A DNA stretch of 64,000 nucleotides, taken from assembly GCA_937879855.1 (NCBI GenBank), contig CALFMO010000069.1, positions 176,835 to 240,834 of the forward strand, given 5' to 3'. This DNA is from an uncultured Acidobacteriaceae bacterium. Lineage in GTDB: Bacteria; Acidobacteriota; Terriglobia; Terriglobales; Acidobacteriaceae. The notes under the pieces are model-generated. The model was not told where the DNA came from, ran no database searches, and worked only from the letters and a program-made list of their open reading frames with translations. Of this stretch, positions 1-8,935 are shown one piece after another. The position numbers and the translations under genes are program-made. Each line of letters begins with the position of its first letter. Within the stretch, counting starts at the first letter, position 1.

Positions 1-2
1 CC

Positions 3-695
3 AGTGAAGATGCCCCAGTCTCGATTGGCCTGGTTCTCGACGCCAGCGGCAGCATGCACGACAAAATGAATCGCGTGCGCGAAGCTGTTACCAAATTCTG
101 CGAGGCCGCAAATCCTCAGGACGAATTTTTCTTGATCGTTTTTTCCGACCAGCCACGTTTAGCGACCGATTTCACTTCCGTTCCTGAAGACATTGAAAAG
201 GAACTGCTCTTCACACGACCCAAGGGACGCACCGCTTTGCTGGATGCTATCTACATGGGTTTGCGCAAGATGAAAGAGGCAAAGTACGCGAAGAAGGCTC
301 TTCTGATTATTTCCGACGGCGGGGACAACCACAGTCTCTATACCGAGAGGGATGTGAAGTCAGTAGCGAAGGAATCCGATGTCATGATTTATGCCATCGG
401 AACCTTTGACCGTTACGTTCCTACTATCGAAGAAAGTCGCGGACCTGACCTCTTGTCGCATCTTGCCGAGCCTACCGGTGGACAAGCTTTCGTGTTGAGG
501 GACGAGCTCGAATTACCGGCGGTAGCCGGTCACATTGGGAAAGAACTGCGAACTCAGTACGTGCTTGGGTATCGGCCGGAAGAGATGCCGAAAGACGGGA
601 AATGGCACAAGATTCAGGTCAAGTTGCGATTGCCCAAGAAGTTTTCGTTCTTGCGAGCTCGCGCCAAATCGGGGTATTACGCCCCGGCAGACTAA
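3..695 (+). CDS. VWFA-related acidobacterial domain protein (5' partial)
   Basis: The 5' end is missing. The frame is open from the window edge, and the metal-ion-dependent adhesion site DASGS (about 39-53) lies just before the first ATG at 54, so that ATG is internal. The remaining ~230 residues hold a von Willebrand factor A fold: DxSxS, then a Thr in KGRTALLDA, then an Asp in LIISDGGDN. The end, with ELRTQYVLGYRP followed by a beta-rich tail, is typical of the VWFA-related domain first described from acidobacteria. The family is usually secreted and its function is unknown; the signal peptide would lie outside the window. The gene ends about 290 bp before the Omp85 gene, so co-transcription is uncertain. 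Confidence 0.88.
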   Translation, partial: SEDAPVSIGLVLDASGSMHDKMNRVREAVTKFCEAANPQDEFFLIVFSDQPRLATDFTSVPEDIEKELLFTRPKGRTALLDAIYMGLRKMKEAKYAKKALLIISDGGDNHSLYTERDVKSVAKESDVMIYAIGTFDRYVPTIEESRGPDLLSHLAEPTGGQAFVLRDELELPAVAGHIGKELRTQYVLGYRPEEMPKDGKWHKIQVKLRLPKKFSFLRARAKSGYYAPAD

Positions 696-987
696 CTGTT
701 GCGCTCGAAATGCCACTTCCATTTAAGCATGTGTTTTCGAGCCCGTCTCTCAGTAGATGACTGTAATTGCGCGAGTGCAGGGCGAGGAAAAAATCCTTTT
801 CGTAGTCTGCGGCGCTACCGATGCGCTGGATTGCGCAGGTTCTCGTAACCAGGTCAGTTCGCGACAACATCCCCGAAATCAATCGCATCACATGTCGGCG
901 GGTTGCAAGCATTTGCCTTGATTACCGGCTGTTCTCTTTCGGAGGGTCGCAAAAGGCATTTGCTGACATCGGCTTCGGCGGTCGCGT
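696..987. other. Spacer without a recognisable gene
   Basis: No open frame here looks like a gene. An 8-bp inverted repeat (GCTCGAAA near 703, TTTCGAGC near 734) follows the VWA stop codon but has a long loop and no T run, so it is at best a weak terminator. I see no convincing promoter for the downstream gene. Confidence 0.5.
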
Positions 988-3924
988 ATGCGCTGGTTAA
1001 ATCTCGTGCTTTTGTTGTGGAGCGCAAGTCTGTTCGCCCAGCTCGCCCCCCTGGGACCGCAAGCCACATACAACGGTCAGAACGTAAGCGCCATTTCGCT
1101 GATCGCAAATCCGCACCGGGATCTGACGCCGCTCTATCCGGTCGTCACTCAAAAGGTGGGTGCGCCCTATTCCCAAGAAGCGATCGAGGCTTCCGCCCAG
1201 GCGCTAAAGCAAGCAGGCGGGTTTCCCAAAGTTGACGTCAGCATCCAACCAGAAGTCGCTGGACTACGAATCAACTTCTTGTTGGAGCCGGCGTACTACA
1301 TCGGCGTGGTCGACTTCCCCGGAGTTGGAAAATATTTCCCTTATACCCGCCTTCTGCAAATCGTGAACCTTCCCGATGAAGATCCTTACGATCCCGCGCG
1401 CATTCCGATGGCTGAAAGTGCGCTCACAGACTTCTTGCACAGGAATGGGTATTTCCAGGCGAACGTGCATGCCGAACCCAGCATCGACGATGCTCGCGAA
1501 CTGGTCAATGTTAGCTTCGTTGTTGAGATGGGCAAGCAGGCCCGGATCTCTTCCGTGAAGATCGAAGGACCTGTTGATCCTGAGAATGCGCGATTGATGC
1601 ACGCTGTGAAGTCGCTGCGGGCGAGGCTCTCTGGGGGGCTGCTCAAATCGGGCAAACCTTACACTCCGGAAAGAATCAGCCAGGCCACGAAGCTGATGAA
1701 GAGCACGCTGACCAAGCAACGCAGGCTGGCCAGCAGCATTCGCGAGAATCCACCGCAATACAACGCCCAAGCTAATCGGGTCGATGTGTCGTTCAAGGTG
1801 GAACTGGGGCCGGTGGTTAGTGTCCGCACGGTCGGAGCAAAGCTGACGGCCATTCCGTTTCTGGCGGGGCGGCAGATGAAGAAGCTCATCCCGATTTATT
1901 CCGAGGGGACTGTCGATCGGGATTTGGTGGAGGAGGGTCAGCGGAACTTGACTGATTATTTCCAAAAGAAGGGCTTCTATGATGCGAAGGTCACGATCAA
2001 CTTCCAGAGACAACCCGATCAGATTCTGATCGTCTACACCATCGATCGCGGGAAGAAACACAAGGTCGACCGCATCCTCTTCAATGGAAATTACGAACTG
2101 ACCGCCAAGGAATTGATTGACCAGGTAACGGTAAAGAAATCGCATATCCTGACCCACGGCCGCGTCAGCCAGAAATTGCTCAAACAGAGTGCTGCCAACA
2201 TAGAGGCCCTCTATCGGGACCACGGATACGAAGAAGTAAAAGTAAAACCCCGGACCATCGATCACGAACCGAAGATCGATGTTGCCTTCGATATTGAAGA
2301 AGGCACGCAGACCATGGTCGAAGACGTGGACGTGTCGGGAAACCAGAACATCATCTATGAACAATTGACTGCGCCCAAGGGATTCCAACTCCGGGCGGGA
2401 GTTCCATTCTCTCCACGCAAACTGGCCGAGGATCGAAACCGCATTTCCGCGAACTATCTGAATCGCGGCTATCTCAATGCTGAAGTCAAAACGGCCGTGA
2501 CGAAGAACCCCGGCGATCCTCACCGCGTTACGGTCAGCTACGCGGTTACCGAGAACCAGTTGGTGCGAATCGGCGAAGTCGCCTATCTCGGGCAGAAAAA
2601 TACGCGGCTCTCGCTCCTCAAAAAGACCGCGAAAATTCCTCCCGAATCGCCGATGCGGCGCGATCAGATGCTCGCAGCAGAGAGCCAGCTTTACGATCTG
2701 AACATCTTTGACTGGTCCAGTGTTGGTCCGCGAAAGCCCATCACCGACCAGACTGAAGAAATGGCGCTAGTGAAGGTGCATGAAGCGAAGCGCAACGAGA
2801 TTACCTACGGATTTGGGTTCGAGGTCTCACACCGCGGCGGGAACATACCGACGGGGACCGTAGCGCTTCCAGGAGGCGGCGGCACCATTGGGTTGGGCGG
2901 CAACCAGATCGCGCCAAGTCAGTCTACCTTCGCCAGCCCACGCGGTTCGGTCGAATTCAACCGCCGCAACATGCGGGGTCTGGGGGAAACCGCGAGCGCG
3001 TCCATTCTGCTGTCACGCCTCGATCAGAGAGTTCTGACGACTTATACTCAACCCCACTTTATCGGCTCGCAATGGCAGTCCCTGAGCAGCTTTTCGGTAG
3101 AGCGCAATAGCGAGAATCCACTTTTCACAGCCGGCTTGGGCGATCTCTCGTTCCAGGTCGAGCGTTTGATCAGCCGCAAATTCAATACGCGGTTACAGCT
3201 TCGCTACGACTTCAATAAGACCACCTTGTCACACCTGCTGGTTCCACAACTTGTGCTCGACCAGGACCGTCATGTGCGGCTGTCGACGTGGTCGGCAACA
3301 CTGATCCGCGATACGCGCGACAAGCCGCTCGACGCACACCATGGATCATTCTCGACCGTGAATTTCGGAATCACACCCACAGCATTTGGCTCAAGCGCGA
3401 ACTTTGCCAAGATATTCGCTCAATACGCCTACTACAAACCTGTGCACTCGCTGGTATTCGCGAACAGCATCCGCCTCGGCTTTGCAACGCCGTTTTCCGG
3501 CAGCTTTGTCCCGACAAGTCAGTTGTTCTTCTCAGGGGGCGGCACTTCCCTGCGTGGTTTTCCCATTGACGAGGCCGGCCCGCAACGACTCGTCCCCTTC
3601 TGCAATGTGCTCAAAGGCCATTCGGGATGCGTGAACGTTACGGTGCCCGTGGGAGGGCGCGAGCTTTTTATTCTGAACTCAGAGGCACGCTTTCCGCTAG
3701 GGATCACCAAGGCGCTGGGCGGGGTGGTCTTCTACGACGGTGGCAATGTGTTTAGCGCCATTAATTTCAACAATTTCGTAAACAACTACAGCAACACGGT
3801 GGGAGTCGGGCTGCGTTACGCGACTCCAATAGGTCCGATACGTTTTGACATTGGGCGAAATCTGAATCCTGTGCGGGGGATCAATCCCCTGCAGTACTAC
3901 ATCACCATCGGGCAAGCTTTTTAG
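988..3924 (+). CDS. Omp85-family outer membrane protein (BamA/TamA-like)
   Basis: 978 residues. An N-terminal signal peptide (MRWLNLVLLLWSASLFAQ) is followed by a series of POTRA domains to about residue 560, seen as repeated G/Y-Y patterns such as NRGYLNAEVK and KKGFYDAKVT. The C-terminal ~400 residues form a 16-strand-type barrel with the Omp85 signature GGGTSLRGF near residue 850 and a terminal Phe. Omp85 proteins insert or secrete outer-membrane proteins. The next gene, 9 bp downstream, is TamB-like, which suggests a TamA-type partner, but the long POTRA array is closer to BamA, so the exact subfamily is open. The start has no strong ribosome site; it was chosen because the signal peptide begins there. 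Confidence 0.93.
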   Translation: MRWLNLVLLLWSASLFAQLAPLGPQATYNGQNVSAISLIANPHRDLTPLYPVVTQKVGAPYSQEAIEASAQALKQAGGFPKVDVSIQPEVAGLRINFLLEPAYYIGVVDFPGVGKYFPYTRLLQIVNLPDEDPYDPARIPMAESALTDFLHRNGYFQANVHAEPSIDDARELVNVSFVVEMGKQARISSVKIEGPVDPENARLMHAVKSLRARLSGGLLKSGKPYTPERISQATKLMKSTLTKQRRLASSIRENPPQYNAQANRVDVSFKVELGPVVSVRTVGAKLTAIPFLAGRQMKKLIPIYSEGTVDRDLVEEGQRNLTDYFQKKGFYDAKVTINFQRQPDQILIVYTIDRGKKHKVDRILFNGNYELTAKELIDQVTVKKSHILTHGRVSQKLLKQSAANIEALYRDHGYEEVKVKPRTIDHEPKIDVAFDIEEGTQTMVEDVDVSGNQNIIYEQLTAPKGFQLRAGVPFSPRKLAEDRNRISANYLNRGYLNAEVKTAVTKNPGDPHRVTVSYAVTENQLVRIGEVAYLGQKNTRLSLLKKTAKIPPESPMRRDQMLAAESQLYDLNIFDWSSVGPRKPITDQTEEMALVKVHEAKRNEITYGFGFEVSHRGGNIPTGTVALPGGGGTIGLGGNQIAPSQSTFASPRGSVEFNRRNMRGLGETASASILLSRLDQRVLTTYTQPHFIGSQWQSLSSFSVERNSENPLFTAGLGDLSFQVERLISRKFNTRLQLRYDFNKTTLSHLLVPQLVLDQDRHVRLSTWSATLIRDTRDKPLDAHHGSFSTVNFGITPTAFGSSANFAKIFAQYAYYKPVHSLVFANSIRLGFATPFSGSFVPTSQLFFSGGGTSLRGFPIDEAGPQRLVPFCNVLKGHSGCVNVTVPVGGRELFILNSEARFPLGITKALGGVVFYDGGNVFSAINFNNFVNNYSNTVGVGLRYATPIGPIRFDIGRNLNPVRGINPLQYYITIGQAF

Positions 3925-3933
3925 GGGAGAGTC

Positions 3934-6900
3934 ATGAATTGGAATTGGAAACGGGATTGGAAAAAAGCGATTGGCTGGTCATTGGCGGGACTTCTTGGCC
4001 TGCTCGTCATCGCATTTGTCGGCGGATATTTTTATCTTCGCAGCAACGGCTTTCAACAGTTCGCGCTGCACAAGATCGCTGAGCAGGCCGATCTCGCCAC
4101 TGGAGGCCACACTCAGATTGGCGGACTCGATTTCAGTCTCTCAAATTTGACCGCGCATCTTTACAACATCACCGTCCGCGGCACTGAAGCTCCCGATCAG
4201 CCCCCGCTCCTGCACGCCGACGAACTCACCGTGCGTATCAAAATTTTGTCGGCGCTGCATCGTCAGGTTGCATTGCGCGAACTCCTTATCGCTCATCCCG
4301 TGGTGCATTTCCAGGTCACGCGCGAGGGTAAGAACAATCTTCCTACGGCCCCGCCCAGTCAAAGCAGCAGTCACACCAGCGTTTTCGATCTCGCGGTCGA
4401 GCACGCCCAAATCACGAACGGCGAGGTCAACTACAACGATCGAAAGACACCGCTGGAAGCCGATCTGTATGATTTCGGGACCGACATCCATTTCGAGTCC
4501 CTCGCTAAGCGCTACGTTGGCACTGTTTCCTATGACAACGGGCACGTGAAGTATGCCCAGTACGCATCTCTTCCGCACAATTTGAACTTGAAATTCAGCG
4601 CCTCGCCGGATCAATTTAACCTGCAATCCGCCCTCTTGAAGCTAGGATCGTCAGCTGTGACTCTTCATGCAGCCGTTTCAAACTATTCAAATCCAATTGC
4701 GGATGGGGACTACCAGATTCAGATTCATACGCAGGACTTTGCTGCAATGTCGCCCCAGGCAGCTCCGGCGGGCGATGTAGCAGTAACCGGCAAACTTCAC
4801 TATCAGGCAGTCGGAACTCAGCCGCTCCTGCGCAATGTCTCTGTCAACGGCCAACTTGCGAGCAACGTACTTTCTGCTGTTGTCTCCGGCAATCGCGTCG
4901 AATTGCGACGGTTGCAAGGGACATACCAGTTAGCTGGCGGAAACTTAGAGGTGAGAAATTTTGCCGTGGATTCTCTGGGCGGACGCATCACTGCCGATGC
5001 TCAGATCAAGCATCTCGATACAACCCCCGATTCGCAGGTTCGGGCTGCTCTGCACAATATTTCCCTCAGAGCTTTGCAGCAGGCCCTGAAAACGCAGGGA
5101 GTGAACGGAGCGACTCTTTCCGGCACGGTCGGAGGAAAAGCTGAAGCCGCATGGAAGGGGAGCATTTCGAACCTGCGCGCGCACTCGGACCTGACGGTTC
5201 AGGCCGTTGCCGCCAACAACTCGAACCCATCCGAGAGCCGCGTTCCCGTTAATGGCGCAATCCATGTGAGCTACGATGGCGCTCGCCAAACCATCTCGCT
5301 GCGCGACACGACCCTGCGCATTCCTTCAGCGACATTGACCGCACAGGGCACGATCAGCAATAACTCAAGCTTGCAGATTCAAGTCGCAGCGAATGATCTT
5401 CACCAGCTCGCTGCCCTGGCAGCGTCGTTCCGCTCGCCACAGACACAGGTCCCGGCAGTTTCGGGTTCCGCAACCCTGAATGCAGTTGTCAGCGGCTCGA
5501 TGAAAAAGCCCTCGATCAATTCGCAATTGAGCGCACAGAACTTACAAGTCGAAGGCAGCCAGTGGAACACGGCAAAATTGGAGATGAGAGCCAATCCCTC
5601 GGAGTTTGCAGTGCAGAGTGGGTCCTTGGTTAACGCCAAGCAGGGACAGGCCACCTTCAGCGCGAGAGTAGCGTTGCGGAATTGGTCTTACGCAGATACG
5701 AACCATCTGGAAGCGCACCTTGACGTCCAGAAAATTCGAATTGCCGATCTGCAGCGCCTGGCCAACCAGCACTATCCAGTCTCGGGCGATTTTTCCGCCA
5801 AGCTTTCTCTGAAGGGTTCGCAAGTCGATCCGATCGGCTCAGGCTCAGCGCAGATCACGAACGCAACCGCCTACGACGAACCTATTCAAAACTTCGCCGT
5901 AAAATTTAATGCCGCCAACGGCTCGATCGTTTCCACATTGAACCTGGCCGTTGCAGCCGGGGCCCTTGACGCAAATCTCTCCTACACTCCCAAAAACAAA
6001 GCCTATAAGGTTAGTCTCAACGCGCCATCCGTGGTGCTGCAAAAACTGCAGACGGTGAAGGCAAAAGATCTGCCCCTCACCGGGACTGTCACTGCCTCCG
6101 TCAACGGCGAGGGAACGTTGGACGATCCTCAGCTGAATGCACTCATCCAGTTGCCGCAACTCCAGATGCGGCAAAGCTCAATTTCCGGGCTGAAGGGGCA
6201 GCTCGCCGTCGCCCATCACTCTGCGGATTTCAATCTGAGCTCCAAGGTTTCGGAGGCCTCGGTTCAAGCGCACGGCCATGTCGCTTTGAGTGGGAACTAC
6301 TACACCGACGCCGCCATCGACACGAGTACTATTCCTCTCGATGCTCTAATGGCAACCTACGCTCCCAGCGCGCCGAAAGGATTTCAAGGCCAAACCGAAT
6401 TTCACGCCACGCTGAAGGGCCCGCTGAAAGACAAGACTCATGTTGAGGCGCACCTCTCGATTCCCGTCCTGAACGCGAGTTACCAGGCCCTGCAGATCGG
6501 GATCGCAAGCCCAATTCACGCGGACTATGTCAATTCGGTTGTAACTCTGCAACCGGCCGAGATTCGAGGAACCGGCACCTCCCTGCGGCTGCAAGGCCAG
6601 TTGCCGCTCGCCGGAAACGCTTCACCCACGCTCTCTGCAAATGGATCGGTCGATTTGCATATCTTAAAGATCGTCGCACCGGATCTCTCCAGTGCCGGCA
6701 CTCTCGCAATGGATGTGCGCGCCTCTGGATCGGCGGCCCATCCGACCGTCGCTGGGCAACTGCAGTTCAAGAACGTCGCAATGAATACGGCTGATGCTCC
6801 GATCGGCGTCGAAAAGCTGAACGGCACGCTGGATATCGCTAATGATCGCGTGCAAGTCTCGAACATGACGGCGCAAGTAGGGGGTGGCAACGTCTCCCTC

Positions 6901-7863
6901 GGCGGCTCCATTGCCTACCGGCCCGCTGTGCAATTCAACCTGGCGCTACAGGGACAATCGATTCGTCTTCGTTATCCAGAGGGTTTGCGGTCGCTGCTCG
7001 ACGCCAATCTCGCGTTCAGTGGAACGACTCAGGCTTCCACTCTGAACGGACGCGTTCTGATCGACAGCTTGTCGTTCACGCCCGACTTCGACCTAGCAAG
7101 TTTTAGCGATCAATTCAGCACAGGGAGCACGCCTTCACAGCCCGGATTCGCCGACACCATAAAACTCGCGGTCAGCGTGCAATCGCAGGATTTGAACGCA
7201 AGGAATTCGCAGATCAGTATTGCGGGGCAAGCCGCATTGCAAGTGGGAGGAACCGCCGCTGGCCCTGTAATCACGGGGCGAACGACTTTGACTTCGGGTG
7301 AACTGTTTTATCGCAATGTGCGTTACGAACTTCAAAAAGGAGTGATCACATTCGACGATCCCAACGAAACTCACCCGGTGCTGAACGTCTCAGTGGGAAC
7401 CACCGTCGAGCAATACAATCTCACACTCACCATGCGTGGGCCGCTCGACAAGCTCACGACGTCGTATGTTTCCGATCCCCCGCTCGCGACCGCCGACGTC
7501 ATTAATTTGATTGCGCGTGGCAAAACTACCCAGGAGTCGGCCGCTAGTAGCCAGAGCACCGATTCTATGATTGCCTCGCAGGCCGCCAGCGAGGTGAGCA
7601 GTGGCGTGCAGAAACTCGCGGGAATCTCCAGTCTGCAGATCGATCCTTTGATCGGCGGCAACAATCAGAATCCTTCGGCCCGCATAGCTCTCCAACAACG
7701 TGTGACCAAGAATCTGCTCTTCACGTTCTCAACCGATGTTTCCCAACCTGGAAGCGAAATGGTGGAGGGCGAATACCAGTTGAACAAGCGCTGGTCGGTA
7801 AGCGCGGCTCGCGATCAACTCGGCGGAGTTTCCGTGGATGGCCGATATCACACTAGGTTCTAG
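3934..7863 (+). CDS. tamB: TamB-like translocation/assembly module protein (DUF490)
   Basis: 1309 residues. One N-terminal membrane anchor (about residues 12-33) is followed by a very long, repetitive beta-rich AsmA/TamB-like region. The C-terminal DUF490 domain ends in the family-typical pattern GEYQLNKRWSVSAARDQLGG and a terminal Phe. TamB spans the periplasm and works with an Omp85 partner; related AsmA-like proteins are implicated in phospholipid transport between membranes. A good ribosome site (AGGGGAG) lies before the ATG, only 9 bp after the Omp85 stop codon, so the two genes are very likely one operon. Confidence 0.93.
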   Translation: MNWNWKRDWKKAIGWSLAGLLGLLVIAFVGGYFYLRSNGFQQFALHKIAEQADLATGGHTQIGGLDFSLSNLTAHLYNITVRGTEAPDQPPLLHADELTVRIKILSALHRQVALRELLIAHPVVHFQVTREGKNNLPTAPPSQSSSHTSVFDLAVEHAQITNGEVNYNDRKTPLEADLYDFGTDIHFESLAKRYVGTVSYDNGHVKYAQYASLPHNLNLKFSASPDQFNLQSALLKLGSSAVTLHAAVSNYSNPIADGDYQIQIHTQDFAAMSPQAAPAGDVAVTGKLHYQAVGTQPLLRNVSVNGQLASNVLSAVVSGNRVELRRLQGTYQLAGGNLEVRNFAVDSLGGRITADAQIKHLDTTPDSQVRAALHNISLRALQQALKTQGVNGATLSGTVGGKAEAAWKGSISNLRAHSDLTVQAVAANNSNPSESRVPVNGAIHVSYDGARQTISLRDTTLRIPSATLTAQGTISNNSSLQIQVAANDLHQLAALAASFRSPQTQVPAVSGSATLNAVVSGSMKKPSINSQLSAQNLQVEGSQWNTAKLEMRANPSEFAVQSGSLVNAKQGQATFSARVALRNWSYADTNHLEAHLDVQKIRIADLQRLANQHYPVSGDFSAKLSLKGSQVDPIGSGSAQITNATAYDEPIQNFAVKFNAANGSIVSTLNLAVAAGALDANLSYTPKNKAYKVSLNAPSVVLQKLQTVKAKDLPLTGTVTASVNGEGTLDDPQLNALIQLPQLQMRQSSISGLKGQLAVAHHSADFNLSSKVSEASVQAHGHVALSGNYYTDAAIDTSTIPLDALMATYAPSAPKGFQGQTEFHATLKGPLKDKTHVEAHLSIPVLNASYQALQIGIASPIHADYVNSVVTLQPAEIRGTGTSLRLQGQLPLAGNASPTLSANGSVDLHILKIVAPDLSSAGTLAMDVRASGSAAHPTVAGQLQFKNVAMNTADAPIGVEKLNGTLDIANDRVQVSNMTAQVGGGNVSLGGSIAYRPAVQFNLALQGQSIRLRYPEGLRSLLDANLAFSGTTQASTLNGRVLIDSLSFTPDFDLASFSDQFSTGSTPSQPGFADTIKLAVSVQSQDLNARNSQISIAGQAALQVGGTAAGPVITGRTTLTSGELFYRNVRYELQKGVITFDDPNETHPVLNVSVGTTVEQYNLTLTMRGPLDKLTTSYVSDPPLATADVINLIARGKTTQESAASSQSTDSMIASQAASEVSSGVQKLAGISSLQIDPLIGGNNQNPSARIALQQRVTKNLLFTFSTDVSQPGSEMVEGEYQLNKRWSVSAARDQLGGVSVDGRYHTRF

Positions 7864-7965
7864 TGTCGCTAATCCGTCGACGCATGAGCCGAAGATTTTC
7901 TCTGCGTCCTTAGCGTTCCCTCAGCGCTCTCTGCGGTTCAAGTTTTAGTGAGTGCGGGATGGAAA
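7864..7965. repeat. Convergent spacer with CTCTGCG repeat
   Basis: This short gap between the converging tamB and YihY genes contains CTCTGCG and TCTGCGGTT (7930-7938). The same motif occurs near 14283, 33603 and 40057, all in non-coding DNA. It is probably a degraded copy of a dispersed repeat. Confidence 0.5.
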
Positions 7966-8874
7966 CTAGGCTGCCCGGTCGATCGTGGCTGGTTGCGTAA
8001 CGCGTTCCCTGTTCTCCGACAGTACGCTCTTGGGCTGCACGCAGCCTTTTTTGCTCTCTTTAGCTAACTCCGCATTGAGTTCGGCGCCGACGAGTAGGAC
8101 GAACGAAGTCCAATAAAGCCAGGTCATAAATGCGATAAATCCGCCCAGCGTCCCGTAGGTTCGATTGAAGTTGGCCCAATGACGAAAATAATATCCCAGC
8201 AAGAAAGAGAGGCCATTCCAGACAATCACCGAGAGCACTGCGCCCGGAAGCGTCGCCCCGAAACGCTGTTTCACATTGGGCGCAAGGTAATACAACAGTT
8301 CAACCGCGAGAATGGTGAAACAGATCGCCAGCGTCCAGCGCAGAAAGGGCCACACCGCAACGAACACCGCCGAGAGCCCGATGCGACTGGCCAGCCATTC
8401 CCCAAAACGCGGCCCCACCAACATCACGCCCAGTGACGTTAACAGCAGCGATCCGATAATCGCTGCGAGTGCGATTGCCAGAAGCCGCGTCTTCCAGAAG
8501 GGACGATCATCCTTCACGTCATACGCAATGTTTAGAGCTTCAATCATGGAGTCAAAGGCCGCGGACGCCGTCCACACCAATCCCAGCATTCCGAACGAGA
8601 GCCACGTCCCACGGTGCGAGGCCAGCACGTCTCCTAAAACGGAATACACCATCTTCATCGTGTCCTGCGGCAGAAGACGGTCCATCAACAACAAGACATG
8701 ATTGAAAAGCTCGGGAAGAGAAATGAATCCTACGATCGCAGAAAGAAAAATAAGTGCTGGAAACACTGAGAGGACGAAATAGTAGGAAAGCGCCGCAGAA
8801 ACCTGCAGCATGTGATGCCGCATCAGATCACGATAGGTGAAAGAGAAGGCGCGCTTGATACTACTGAGGTCCAC
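7966..8874 (-). CDS. YihY/virulence factor BrkB family membrane protein
   Basis: 302 residues with six predicted membrane segments and the family hallmarks: the N-terminal ALSYYFVLSVFPALIFL segment, the middle GLVWTASAAFDSMIEALN stretch and the C-terminal GTLGGFIAFMTWLYWTSFVLLVGAELNAEL. The family was once proposed to be RNase BN, which was wrong; its true role, perhaps export or permease activity, is not established. The start is GTG. A second, diverged paralogue lies at 59362-60321. It converges with tamB and sits 61 bp downstream of the debranching-enzyme gene on the same strand, so it may be the last gene of that cluster. Confidence 0.9.
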   Translation of the reverse strand: MDLSSIKRAFSFTYRDLMRHHMLQVSAALSYYFVLSVFPALIFLSAIVGFISLPELFNHVLLLMDRLLPQDTMKMVYSVLGDVLASHRGTWLSFGMLGLVWTASAAFDSMIEALNIAYDVKDDRPFWKTRLLAIALAAIIGSLLLTSLGVMLVGPRFGEWLASRIGLSAVFVAVWPFLRWTLAICFTILAVELLYYLAPNVKQRFGATLPGAVLSVIVWNGLSFLLGYYFRHWANFNRTYGTLGGFIAFMTWLYWTSFVLLVGAELNAELAKESKKGCVQPKSVLSENRERVTQPATIDRAA

Positions 8875-8935
8875 GGCCTCAAACTATTCCTTCATCGTGG
8901 GCAAGAGAATACCTGAAAGACGGTATGCAACTCCT

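Noticed and set aside
1264..2523. 419-codon open frame opposite the Omp85 gene
   Set aside because: Shadow of a certain gene; its composition and lack of motifs show no protein family.
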